Source: Helianthus annuus (taxonomy: Eukaryota > Streptophyta > Magnoliopsida > Asterales > Asteraceae). Taken from it: a stretch of 64,000 nucleotides of DNA. The position numbers and the translations under genes are program-made. The notes under the pieces are model-generated. The model made no database searches, had not been told where the DNA came from, and was given only the letters and a program-made list of their open reading frames with translations. The stretch covers positions 81,080,601 to 81,144,600 of the forward strand of contig NC_035445.2 of NCBI RefSeq assembly GCF_002127325.2, read 5' to 3'. Shown piece after piece: positions 21,857 to 33,389 of this stretch. Every line of letters begins with the position of its first letter. Positions within the stretch are counted from its first letter, which is position 1.

Positions 21857-22740
21857 CTAGTTGATGCCCCGCCTGTGTTGCGGGCGATGGCCGAATAATT
21901 CTCAATCAATTAAAAAAACACTACTATAATTTTGCTAGGAAAAAAAACTAAAACGATATTTTTCGGATCAGGGCAAAACTGTAATTTTTCAGAACTAATG
22001 AGCGACTGTTAGGCGGCTCCTTGATACGGAAAAAAATTAAATCAAGTAAACCAATTAAAAAAATGTTTTCTACTTTTGCTAAAAAAAACTAAAAAGATTG
22101 AGAAAACGTAATTTTTAACTGAGGGTGAAATCATAATTTTTATTCAGGGATAAAATCGTAAATTAAATGGACCAATGGGGGAGTGCCAGGAATCTGCCGG
22201 CATGACTGTAACTTTACATTGGGGGCAAAATTGTAGTTTCACCAGGAAAACAAACAAAAACAATGGAGATAATGTAAATATAAGTTGAGGGCAAAATCGT
22301 AACTTGGCTGTGAGAAAAAGAAACTAATGGCAAAACTATAAATTTACACGGGGCAAAATCGTAATTTTAAACCGAGGGCAAAATAGGAATTTTTAGCTGG
22401 GAGCAAAAGTATTAATTTATTTTTAAGTGAGGGTAAAAACATAACTTTGAACTGATGGCAAAATCGTAATTATAAGAGAAAAAAACTAATGGCAAGACTG
22501 TAAATTGAAACGGGGCAAAGTCGTAATTTTTAACCGGCGGGAAAATTGAAATTTTTAGCTGGAGTAAAAACGTAAATTTATTTTTAAGTATGGGCAAAAA
22601 CATAATTTTGAACTAATGACAAAATCATAAATTTTAAAGGGATAAAATTATAAATTTGTTGGGCCAATAGGAGAGTGCCACCTGCCTGACACTGTTCCTC
22701 CTGCCGTCCATTTAACCCAATGGAAGGCAAACACTGTCGC
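21857..22740 (-). mobile_element. Helitron-like family B element, third copy
   Basis: It begins CTAGTTGATGCCCCGCC, the same terminus as at 7929, with body units GGGCAAAATCGTAATTT and an end hairpin (AGTGCCACCTGCCTGACACT, 22671-22690). It lies about 90 bp from the PIF-type MITE. The far end is approximate. Confidence 0.5.
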
Positions 22741-23287
22741 CGCCTATGGGTTTTGTTGATATTGAATGTATTTTTTCTATAAAATAACCTTTCTTAATTT
22801 TCTTTTATATATAAATATAAATATTCAAATTAAGTTGGCATTATTAAGTTGAATGAGTGTTCGGTAACGTACTGGTACGTACGGTGACGTATCAAATTGA
22901 TACATTCACAATAATATCGGTGTCATGTCGATTTCGACCAAACAACGGAACCGATATTAGAACTATTGGAATCCTTACTGATATTCTTTTTTTGTATGTT
23001 TTTTATCAATGTAGAATAGCGATGTTTATATCTTTTTGGACATATCACGATTTTATTTTTTGAGTTTTACAATGTAATTTTTTCTCGGAAATGCGTCGGG
23101 TCAAATATAACATGTTCTTATGCTTATTATTATGTATATTTTCTGTTGATCTATGTTTTGACGTATTTTTTTTTTCCGGAAATGAGTCGGGTCAAATATA
23201 ATACGTGTTCATGCTTATTTTTATGTATGTTTTGATGGAATTTTTTTTTATCGAAACACTACGGCAACGCGCGAGACAACTTACTAG
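22741..23287 (+). mobile_element. Helitron-like element, family C, + orientation
   Basis: It ends with a weak hairpin CGGCAACGCGCG, then CTAG (23284-23287) and T. Inside, a block beginning CGGAAATGNGTCGGGTCAAA and about 80-90 bp long occurs twice (about 23090 and 23180). The 5' end is not defined. Confidence 0.4.
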
Positions 23288-23290
23288 TAT

Positions 23291-23370
23291 GAAAACAATG
23301 ATGAACCAAATCAAATAATAAATTAGCCATAAAAACAATGATGAACCAAATCAAATAATAAATTAGGCAA
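23291..23370. repeat. 40-bp tandem duplication
   Basis: AAAACAATGATGAACCAAAT through AAATTAG occurs twice in direct tandem, just left of the TPD1-like gene. Confidence 0.9.
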
Positions 23371-23506
23371 ATCAAATATTTCATTTCGTTCACATCAAAT
23401 ATAGAAATTAAATATATTTTTAAAGATAATATCATTTTAAGGATTACAAGGTACACAAATCATAAATAGTCCTTATGAACTCAACATTAAAATTGGATTT
23501 CAAGGT

Positions 23507-23514
23507 TATAAATA
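23507..23514 (+). promoter_or_regulatory. TATA box of the TPD1-like gene
   Basis: TATAAATA lies 46 bp before the start codon. A start site about 30 bp downstream would give a leader of only 15-20 bases. This is a compact core promoter. Confidence 0.6.
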
Positions 23515-23552
23515 GGCGACTCACACAAGAGAGCTTCAATTTCATAGCAACA

Positions 23553-24018
23553 ATGGCATCCACATTTGAGACTCTCCTCACAATTATTCTCTTCACTCTC
23601 TTTATTACAGGTATAGCTAGTAGATGAATGTTTTGATTAATTATTCTTTTTTTTTTAATTCTAATATGCTCTCAATATATACAACTAAATTTTCTTATGT
23701 GTAGGAGGGTATGCACAATGTGCATTAAAAGACATAACTGTTGGAACAGAAAGGACTTCTAGACAAATACATGGTAAACAAGAATGGAAGGTGATGTTTA
23801 TAAACACTTGCAATTGTGCTCAACAAAACCTTGTAGTCTCGTGTAACGGTTTCCAAACGGTCGAGAGAGTAGACCCGAATCTCTTTATACCTATCGGGAA
23901 TAACCGATGCCTTGTCAACGGTGGTCGTCCTATCGCACCTTATGAGAGGGTCGAGTTTCTTTACGCTTGGGATCCTCCTTTCATTTTTGTGCCCCACTCT
24001 TCTCAACTTAATTGTTAA
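23553..24018 (+). CDS. TPD1-like secreted cysteine-rich protein, two exons
   Basis: Exon 1 is 23553-23610 and exon 2 is 23705-24018, joined across a GT-AG intron to give 123 residues. An acceptor three bases later would also stay in frame. The N-terminus is a signal peptide (TLLTIILFTLFIT ... GYAQ). The mature part has six cysteines in the TPD1/MAC1 pattern (QCALKD, NTCNCAQ, VSCNGF, NRCLVN, final LNC) and the family motifs GKQEWKVMFINTC, LVVSCNGFQTV and CLVNGG. TPD1 is a secreted ligand of the EMS1 receptor kinase that sets anther tapetum fate. TPD1-like relatives are numerous, and the role of this one is not shown. It is intact, has a close TATA box, and lies between Helitron ends at 23287 and 24088. 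Confidence 0.85.
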
Positions 24019-24087
24019 CTTTTATTTTGATTAGATATTTATATGATACTATGTTACTTGGTCTACTTCAATTCATATTTATTATAA

Positions 24088-24840
24088 CTAGAAAATTCAC
24101 CCGAGCGCGTTGCACCGCGGCCAACGAAATTGACATGCTCTTGATCAGATTCACATATATAATGTGTTAAAGATATTTTTGTCGGTTAAGTATGTATTAC
24201 TATCTTATACAAATAAGTAATTCACCAAATAAGCTCAATACAATTAATGGTATCATAATTACTACGTTACATGACTTGTATTGATATAAATAACCTATCG
24301 TATTAAGCTCCCCGCGTTGCGGCGGGGGCGTAAAGCCATTACAAATATCACCAATGCCACACTATAGCCAACAACCACCAACATCGAAGTTGCGGCGTCT
24401 TAACGTGAAAAAATTAGACCAACATATAAAACATAGAAAATAATAACTAACTCGATTTAGGACTCGCGCGTTGTGACGAACTTATTAAACAGGAAAAAAA
24501 ATAGACGACATAAACACACTGAACCACATACATACGTTGCCCCATGTTAACTCACAAAATTTAGAACGAAGCATATAACAAAACGTAAAATCGTTGAACC
24601 ACACACACATTGTGCCGTGTTAAGTCGCAAAATTTAGATCTAAACGTAAAACGAAAAATTTTGCAAAATATGAAAAACATAATGGATCAAAGTTGAATGT
24701 AAAAAGGTTGTGATGTTAAATTGGAAAAACTAAAAACTTTTGGGTTAAAACTACAAAGTCAAGTAGTTTTGGGTTTAAAGTGAAACATCAATTTTTTTTT
24801 ATTTTTTTTTTTGAAAAAAACCCAAAACACGGGGTACAAC
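24088..24840 (-). mobile_element. Helitron-like element(s), family A, minus orientation
   Basis: On the minus strand the sequence ends in a GC hairpin (CCGCGGTGCAACGCGCTCGG), then GTGAATTTT and CTAG (24088-24091) with T next. Farther in, blocks matching the family A element at 18450-19254 occur in inverted orientation. A second hairpin (CCCCGCGTTGCGGCGGGGG, 24310-24328) suggests two stacked ends. There is no coding capacity. Confidence 0.5.
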
Positions 24841-25037
24841 ACCCCAATGCCTCAACTTGTTGTAAAATTATATTATGTAAATTTAAATGTCATCATCATA
24901 AAATTGTAATTCATAAAAAGAAACACCAATATATTAATTTAATGTGGTGAGACTAAATAGTATTTCCAAAGTAAGAAAAACCATGTGTCATCCCTATTTC
25001 ACTGTTTCTCTCTACCAAAATCACCATTACTTCATTA

Positions 25038-25312
25038 GGCTGGAGGGTGTGGTATAAAGCCTCTAGGGGCTTTATCACGCCACGTTAGATCCACCTAGAC
25101 GTCACGTCATATGAGGGGCTTTAGAACCCCTCCCTTTAACTTGCATGGTATGGTATAAAGCCCCTTATTAAACAAAATTAAAAAAAAAATTATTGGTTGA
25201 AAAGAGGTGGTCCTACCTGCACACCCTTTTTGCTCGTTATCATGGTGGCGAGACATTGATGGCGCCCCCCTTTAAATGCGACGGTGTGGAGAATGGCGCC
25301 CCGAGGCGTGAT
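25038..25312 (+). mobile_element. PIF/Harbinger-type MITE, second copy
   Basis: It starts GGCTGGAGGGTGTGGTATAA after TTA (25035-25037) and matches the inverse of 21497-21766. A 30-bp tract (TTGCATGGTATGGTATAAAG) is extra. The right end is diverged and approximate. Confidence 0.5.
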
Positions 25313-26280
25313 AAAAAAAAGGAAATGTTTTAACCGTTTGAAGGGTTTGAAGAATACCACACGACCACAGCTACCGCTACCACCAGTCCACCACAACCCT
25401 CCTCACCATCTGCTTAATCGCCAAACAAAAAAGTGAAAAAACAAAAAGGCAAACCAAGATCAAAATCAAATCAGAAAAGTTAGGCTTGTTGGAATTCAAA
25501 TTCAACTAAAAATTTTCAATGCATAACTGCCAAATTCATCGGAACCGACGAGAAAACTTCACCGGTACCTCAACAAAGCAATGACAAAGCAGTTAGCAAA
25601 AACGATAACATCAAACCGAAACCCGCATCGGACGGTGTCACCATGGCGGTGCTTCACCGACCTCGAATTTTAAACCCAAAATGATTTAGCCAAAACAAAG
25701 CCAATGGAGAAGCCATCGATAACACCAGTGGTGGTGACAACAAAGCCGCCCACAAAGTCACCCGCATATCGACGGACAAAGAAATGGGTTTTTAAACCCA
25801 AAGGTTGGTACAATCCATAAAAATATGGGTACAACCCTCATATGCACAAAACCGCCTACAACAACACCGGCTGTGTTACCGACAAAGTCACCGGCAAACA
25901 CATCGACAAAGATACCGGCGGTAGATTAACCGTGAAAACATGTTGCCACGGTGTGAACGGCTTTTGAAGCAAAATTATGTACGCACGACGACGACGTGAA
26001 CACCGGCGGCGACGTACGGTCTTAACATTAACACGGTGGGACGGTGGAGTTATCTAGAGAGAGAAAGAAGAGAGTAGAGAGGAGGAGAATGGGTTTTTAA
26101 ACCCAATATGTACCACTTTGTAAGCTATGGTTCAAGTAACAAAAGCACATAACAATTTAAGCACAACTTACAACAACTAAAAACACAAACATGTTGCTAT
26201 TTAATATTATATAAACAATTAAAAGCACAAACATGTTGCTATTTATTTAATATTATATAAATAAAAGGGTTTTGATTTTG
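25313..26280. other. No gene recognised; repeated TGGGTTTTTAAACCC hairpins
   Basis: The stretch has GGGTTTTTAAACCC near 25785 and 26090, with a shorter AATTTTAAACCC near 25665, and a tandem duplication of AAAGCACAAACATGTTGCTA (about 26167 and 26221). A GA-rich run at 26050-26090 resembles a transcript leader, but no coding frame follows. Confidence 0.4.
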
Positions 26281-26283
26281 TTA

Positions 26284-27238
26284 GACCACCCGTACTCGTT
26301 GCCATGTGGGCGTTTTTATGCCCATCCACGCTCAAAACACGCCCAACATCGACCCCAGTGGGCTTTTTTTTGTGAAAAAAGGTTGGGGCGTCCAATATTC
26401 CACGCCAAATGGGGGAGAATTTGACCAATTGGAACGTTGGCAACGGTAATAAACGGCTAGTTCATTTATTTTTTATTTTTTTTATTCAACCATTTTTTTA
26501 TATAAATACTCTCATTCCTCATCCATTTTATACAAACCACAACCAAAAACTCTCGTTCCTCATCCATTTTATACAAACCACAACCAAAATATTATTTTAA
26601 ACATTGTAGCGAGCCTCAACGTAAGATTTTACCAAGAGAATATATTCAACGAGATCGACAAGCGGCGCATGACTGGTTGATTAAAGATTACTTCGCTGAA
26701 GCGCCTACTTAACCAAACCCCGAAGTTTTTAGGCGTCATTTCCGGATGAGTAAACGTTTATTTCTACGCATCGTTGAAGACTTGGAAAACACGTATTATT
26801 ATTTTAAACAAAAAGGTGATGCAAAAAAGACACTTGGATTCACCGGTATTCAAAAGTGTACTTCAGCTCTACGGGTCCTTGGGTACGGAAACATGACTGA
26901 CATCAACGACGAATATTTAAAAATGGCCGAGAAAACAACGCGAGATACCTTGGAGCATTTTTGTAAAGGTACATTACTATTTTTTTATTTATTATTTACA
27001 TGCATTCATATTTTTTTAACTTAGGTTAACGTTATATTTTTTAAAAGGTGTTATAAAGTTTTACAGTCCCCGTTATCTGAGAAGGCTCACTTGGTCCGAC
27101 CTTCAAAAAATTTACGAGGCCCAAGCAGAGCTCCATGGTTTACCGGGCATGATCGGAAGCTTGGATTGTCGACATTGGCAGTGGTATAATTGCCCGATCG
27201 CATGGCGAGGTCAACACACACGAGGTGATCAGGACGGA
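26284..27238 (+). pseudogene. PIF/Harbinger transposase (HARBI1/ALP1-like), cut by an LTR element
   Basis: Coding similarity starts near 26620 (ILPREYIQRDRQAAHDWLIK). It continues past an in-frame TAA at 26710-26712 into PEVFRRHFRMSKRLFLRIVE, GFTGIQKCTSALRVLGYG and TRDTLEHFCKG. A 79-bp GT-AG intron (26969-27047) follows, then VIKFYSPRYLRR, PGMIGSLDCRHWQWYNCPIA and HTRGDQDG, where the LTR at 27239 begins. LDC at GSLDC would be the first catalytic Asp of the DDE domain; the rest is missing and was not found right of the retroelement cluster. The upstream GC-rich part beginning after TTA (26281-26283) may be the element's 5' end. Confidence 0.75.
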
Positions 27239-30200
27239 TGTGACAACCGGTGATTTACGGCTCTTAGTTACGTGATTAACAGGCGATTTACGCAACATTA
27301 AATAGTGTTTACAGCACAAATTAACTTAATCAGGCCTTTGGAGTGCCTAGGAACGTCTATACGACTTTACAGTGCGCGAACGATGATTTACAGAGAAACC
27401 TGCTGAATATTACGCGACAACGAACTGATACCGTACAAGATACTGACAACGCCGACAAATATTAAATTTTTACAATATATTATAGCTTCGTAATTAAATT
27501 TTAGCAATCGTAGTTGAAACCGGATCAAAAAAACGGATTAAAGACGGCAACGACGTAACTTTTCGCGAATTTTTACCGTAACCAACGAACGAACTTGTCG
27601 ACCACGACAACCAACACTATTTTACGTCCTATAATTTTAAAATAATGATTTGCGACAATTTTTAGAAAAACGGGTGCGTTAACGGGTTCGTAGGAGTTGG
27701 CGGGCCACTCAAAGCGCGGGGACTGGGCTTGTGGGTCTTGGGCCCAAGCCCAAGCCCACTAACCATAAATCCAAGTATATAAGGACCATATCCCTCATTT
27801 ACCTTCATTTTTTGTGCAGACATTCAAAGAACAAAACCAAACACACACACCTCTCACTTTTCCTCTCCTTCTCTCCGGTGATATATGGCCGGACTCCGGC
27901 CGGTGAGACCGGCGGAGCCGGTGGTGGTTCATGGTGGTGAGAGACGACTGCAAGAAAGAGATGAAGAGAGAGAGAGAGAGAGAGATAACCGGCGGTCGGA
28001 GACTCGGACCGCCGGTCGGTTCCTTTATCCGGTGGTCGACATTATTACCCGGCGGTTCTTGCTCGGTCCGTCAAGTTTCACAATGATGATGAAGAATCCG
28101 ATGATGTTGATGCTGTGAAGAAGATGGTGAGGTGTCGATTTTGTCGACAGCCGTCACAGCGGCGGTGGTGCTATGTTCTCCGACGAATTTTGACGAGCGG
28201 ACGGAGAGATGCGAAGATGGTGATGAAGTGGTGGTGGTGGCCGACGGCGTTCGTCGCCAGATCCACACCGACGATGACATCAGCGATGGTGAGGGATATT
28301 TTTTTTGGCTCGGGTCAATAGAAGTCAGCAGCGGTTCGTGTGACGTCTCGGATTCCGTGTCAGATCTAGTGTGGTTCGGGTTCGGTTCGACGAGTCAGCT
28401 CTTGGTTTGGTTCAACAAGGTTCGGTTTGATGATCGGGTTTACGACTCGATCAACAGGTCAAAGCAGTCAACAGAATGGTTCGGGTTCGCGATTCGGTCA
28501 AACCGAGTCGACTCGGTCAAACCTGGTCAACTCAGCGAGTCGACTCGGTCAACTCGGCCGGTCAACTCAGTCAAACGAAAGCGGCGCGAAAGACTTGGTA
28601 AAGATTATTAGTGACGCGAATAAATAATTACGTTAATTAATATTTTTTTATATTATTACCGTGAAAACGAGCTCGAACCGAACAAAATGACGAAAGGATA
28701 GTTAAAATCTACTTTGATTTATTGTCGTGTCTATATAAATTGATCATATACATATACATTGTTGAAGCTTGATTGAATTTTGAAAAATAACGACAACTTG
28801 TGTTGTCGGGGGCGTCCAAAAACAGAGGAAACCCTGCCCGTTTTTCGAGAAAAACCGTAAAACAAAACGCGTTTTATTATCCAATAAACTATCGGATTCA
28901 ATTAAAAACTTTTAGAAAAACAACATACAAGTACGACTACTTTCGACGATGCTTTTCAACTCACGAAGACGACGTTTCGAAATTTATTTACAAACAATAA
29001 ATATAGTACAGTAAACTTCGAAACTTGACAAATCTTTTATAAAAACAATATACTTATTTATATTGTTTCAAACGCCGATAATCTGATTTCGTTTCTACAA
29101 ATACATATAGTTTGCATATGTATTTCAAATGCACATAATACGACTTCTTTTACTAAAATAAACATATATTTATTTCGGTTATCAAACAACATGAGTTCGC
29201 ATTATAAAAACAAACATAGTTATATGTTTATTGCAAATACCAAACGACGTGAGTTCGTTTTATGAAAATAAATATAGCTTGTATTTATTTTAAATATCGT
29301 ACGACACGATTTCTTTTATAAAATAGATATAGTTTATCTATTTATTTCAAACCTTCAACAACTTGACGATACTTTTGTAAAATAAATATAACTTTTTATA
29401 TTTATTTTTAAACGCCGAACACGGCTTATACATATGCTTTGATAAATATCATACGAAACGCGATATATAGTACGAGTTTGTTATATATTATTTTCGTGTA
29501 AATATTCTTTTATACACGTACGACTTCTCAAGACGACTAATGAGATTCTACCGATATATTTATATATTTTTATATAAATATTTATATACTTTAAATCTCA
29601 CGAGAACTAAGTGCTTTACAAAGACTTAGTAAACTATTACCGACATTAGACGAGACCTAACGAGTATAACTTAATCGTTACTAACAAGCTATCAACTTAC
29701 CGTTGAATCGTTCGATTAACGATTCGGTAGAGCTCGATGACACGTAGTTTATTTACTGCGTTTATTTAGAAACTTATAAGATATTCCGTATTAGGAATAT
29801 TGTAGAAAGCACGCTAGCAAGTCAAGTCTTGGAAACGACATCACGACATCACAAAGTCGTAATTAGCTAGCTTTGCACAAGGCAATTCAGGTGAGTTCAT
29901 AACCCCACCTTTTTACGGTTTTACATTTTTATGAATGTTTTCGGGGTGGAAAGACATGCACGTTTTTCAGAAACATACAAAGTTTTCGATAAACAAAGAC
30001 TGCATATTTTTAGACAAAGCACGTTGTGCAAGAACATACAAAGCTTTTGAACGAACGAAAACTCATATTTCTAAATCATATTACGAATGGATTATACTAA
30101 ATATACCGGTTTTTACAAAACAAATGCGTATTATCGAAATGTGAGTGATTTTCATGACTAGGGATGGATCGTCGGGTGATAATATAGAGAGACTGGGGAG

Positions 30201-30532
30201 TCAGCCTTAGAGGCTGGGGAGGTTCAGCCTTAGAGGCTGGGGTAAATACATGTTACAATTATTACAGACATTTATTTACATGGTATGGTTAGCGTAGGGA
30301 GGGTTTTCACTACTAGATCATGTGAGGGGTGGGTACAACACTTAAGGCCATCAAGCCTCGTTGTTAGGACCGAGGGACACAAGAGTGATAGATCTATTTG
30401 GGTGTAGCGAGCCCACACCCGTGAGGGCGGGGCGGCCCATAGAGGTGACTGTGTCTAATAGCCGAAGCCCGGTAACAAATTTGCTAGGTTTGAGTCTTCC
30501 TGCACCTTTTCACACATACCAGTGACTTTGCA
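27239..30532 (+). repeat. Left long terminal copy of the non-coding element
   Basis: It starts TGTGACAACC. It includes a TATA box (27776-27782), a gene-like GC-rich part (27880-28600), and an AT-rich part with repeated ATAAATATAG blocks (29000-29500). A hairpin repeat around AGCCTTAGAGGCT lies at 30190-30240. Compared with the right copy it lacks about 200 bp near 27920 and has about 430 bp more near 29570-29990. By eye, substitutions in the first 600 bp are near 3%. Open frames inside show no similarity. Confidence 0.7.
27776..27782 (+). promoter_or_regulatory. LTR TATA box (left copy)
   Basis: TATATAA followed by GGACC and a CA/CT-rich leader is conserved at 36151-36157 in the right copy, as expected for the LTR promoter. 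Confidence 0.55.
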
Positions 30533-33374
30533 TGTCACACCCCAACCGATGGCGGAATCATCGGGGCGCGGCACTAGGCGAATCAGATTGCTTAAGAGAA
30601 TCCATAACAACTATATTGCGATAATAATTATTACATTTGTTATCCCATACTAACAACATTACAATCACATAAGTTATCACAGATTTCTTGTCCTCTCGAA
30701 CAATACAAATCCGACAACCTAGATTTTATGTGGGTTTCTAGACCTCCTAGCTTGATTTGATGTAGACTTCGACTTATATACCTGCAACATACGTTGAAAA
30801 TAACGTCAGTACGAAGGGTACTGGCGAGTATACAAGTTTTGATAGTAGCATAATAGATAAAAATAAGTGCTGCTAATTCCTATATACATAACGAGATACA
30901 CAACATACGCACTACAAGACTAATGCTCCAGCTTTGTCTCTACGGCTTAGATTCTCGATTGCTCGAACACCTAAACTAGACCACGTCGGGTGCTACAGAT
31001 CCATACTAGTTAAGGCGGGACTCCGCGAGTAAAAGTCCTAGTGCATACATACTAGCATCACGTGTAACTATGCATAAGTCATTCGCAAGTGATAGATTGA
31101 TTGATTGATTGAACACATTCGATTTGCTTGATTGATTAAACACATTCAATTAACGTATGTTACACCCAAAATATGATTAAAAAGGGATTCGAGTATACTC
31201 ACAGTTGGTGTTTAACTAGTAAACACAACTTGGTTGGATTGAGGGGTGCACGTCCAAAATAACCCTGATTATAGTTCGATAGCGTAAGTGTTGGATAGCG
31301 TGTTAAGAAGTTGGGCAGCAATCTGGTCGGAAAGGCTGCTGTTCGATCGGATGGGCTGTCCGATCAACTAGCATGTCCGATCGGCTAGCCTATCCGATCG
31401 GCTAGCATGTTCGATCGGCTAGCATGTCCTATCGGCTAGCATGTCCGATCGGCTAGCATGTTCGATCGGCTAGCCTGTCCGATCGGCTAGCCTGTCCGAT
31501 TGAATGGGCTGTCCGATCGGCTTGCATGACCGATCGACTAGCCTATTCGATCGGCTAGCCTGTTCGACCAGTTAGCCTGTTCGTTCAGCAGGTTTTTGAC
31601 TAAGTTTCGAAGGTTTTTCGGTGGTTTTGACTGAGACGGTGTGCTTTCGTGCTAAACAACTGAAATTCCAACATTTCCGACTTGTTCTGATGGCCGGGAA
31701 TCACCCCGCTCCATCAGGTTTGGCCGGTTTTTGACGGTTTTCCCTTGTAAATCCTAAATTCACCCGTTCTTGATTAGAAATCAGATCTTGAACCAACTCA
31801 ACACTAAGAATGAGTAGAAATGTTGGTACAACTCTGATTCCTTCGGTTTTTAAGTGCATTGAGGGTAAAAGAGTTGAAGGAAGGTTGGAAATCCATCTTT
31901 CAATCCTTTCACACAAGATTGAATGCAGATTTGTACAAAAACATTGTTAAATCTTGTGGAAATCCTCCAGATCTGAGTTGTTCTTGGTGAAATGAGGCCA
32001 AAACATGAAGTTCATAAGAACACCATGATGACATCATCTTAGAACACCTCAAATCCGCTGATTTCACGGTTAAAATTTAGAATTTGAAAGATAGAAAGAT
32101 GTAAGATTGCGTTTTGATCAAGAAAGTACAAGATTTGGGTTGAAAACTTACAAGAATCGCGAGGAATCGAGAGAAAAAGAGGCAAAAACGTCCTGGCCGG
32201 TCGAGAGCTGTCACTTCACTGTTCAAGTGAAGTGAATGGCTATTTATAGGCAAGGAGGAAGAAAGGGAGGGAAGGGAAGGCCGTTCGATCGGCCGGCCCA
32301 GCCGTTCGGCTGGCCCAACCGATCGGCCGGCCCAGCCTATCGACTGGTCCTTCGTCGTTTTGTTTCGGCGTTGCGATAGTTTTGTCCGTACATAAACTTG
32401 TATTTATTTATTATCATTATTATTATACATCAGTACACGTTAACACTTTTCGATTTCGATTTGAATTGATTTGATTCGATTCGATTAACTTCACCAACAC
32501 CACAGCTATTATCATTAGTTATTATATATATATATATATGTCCATACGTAATTATCCATATTTCGATTTACCTTGCAATAATCGGGTTGCGCGTGACCTC
32601 GAGTGCGCTTTCGAATATTGCAACGCATCACGGCCATCAAGGAGGGTAGTATCGGTCCTCTCTTGATGTCATCGCGAGCATTGGTATGTTTGATATGATT
32701 TGATATTGAAAATACTGAGATATAGCATTATAATAGATATTGATACATTATGATCTGAATCTCCGGTGCTTGGCGTAACGAGTATAGCGAGTAGTAACAA
32801 TGCACAAAAGTGCAGGTTGTTACATTGCAACCCATTGGTGATCTCTTTTTCCTTATTGCTACATACCAGGGACATACATACTTACATAAATACTTGATTT
32901 TTACAAATTAAATACCATGTCTTATATAAATTCAAAGCATAGGATTATACGGGCATGGAGTCAAAGTCAGGGTGGGCATTGACGGTTATACATACTTTAC
33001 AAATACAAGAGTTTACAAATGCATGGTTTTACGAACATAATGCGTTGCAAAACAAAGTTTCCATATCACTTGACAACAAAATGATTTCTAAATTCGTTTT
33101 CTCAATATTATTTCACAAACCGGTTATTCAAAAGATTTATTTCAAATCTTTTACAAACAAACTATGAACTCGCTCAACTTTATGTTGATTTTTCGCATGT
33201 TTCTTTCTCAGGTTACTTTTCGGAAATTATGGCACGGTTGGAATAGGAGAACCATGTGGAGTCAAGTACTTAGTGGGCGTTCATTTTCTAGAAGTCTTAG
33301 CTTATTTTGCTTCCGCTGTGCAATGAAGATACCAGTCCAGTCACGCTAGCTCTGATAATTTTCGGGGTGTGACA
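30533..33374 (+). repeat. LTR-like unit TGTCACACCCC...GGGGTGTGACA
   Basis: The 11-bp ends are perfectly inverted, and the right end is followed by TAT and the primer site, so it behaves as the 3' part or whole of a 5' LTR. Its left end overlaps a TGTCACA that would equally close the preceding block (inverse of its TGTGACA start). No target duplication is visible around it (TTGCA left, TATTG right), which speaks against a simple solo-LTR insertion. A TATA-like box near 32232 reads on the minus strand, so orientation is not fully certain. Confidence 0.6.
31341..31590. repeat. 17-bp tandem array CCGATCGGCTAGC(C/A)TGT
   Basis: About 14-15 degenerate units follow each other, each combining CGATCG and GCTAGC, both self-complementary. 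A related cluster (GATCGGCCGGCCCAGCC) lies at 32283-32340 nearer the putative promoter. Confidence 0.9.
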
Positions 33375-33377
33375 TAT

Positions 33378-33389
33378 TGGTATCAGAGC
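33378..33389 (+). other. Primer-binding site, initiator tRNA-Met
   Basis: TGGTATCAGAGC, three bases after the LTR end CA. Confidence 0.85.

Noticed and set aside
28071..28627. Several open frames in the GC-rich part of the long LTR, repeated at 36685-37190
   Set aside because: They overlap in different frames and differ in start and end between the two LTR copies; no domain is visible. A captured host fragment cannot be excluded.
31341..31590. CRISPR-like regular repeats
   Set aside because: 17-bp tandem units without unique spacers, in a plant retroelement; an ordinary minisatellite.
30533..33374. Simple solo LTR inserted in the neighbouring LTR
   Set aside because: The 5-bp flanks do not match (TTGCA and TATTG), and a primer site follows directly, so a plain solo LTR does not fit.
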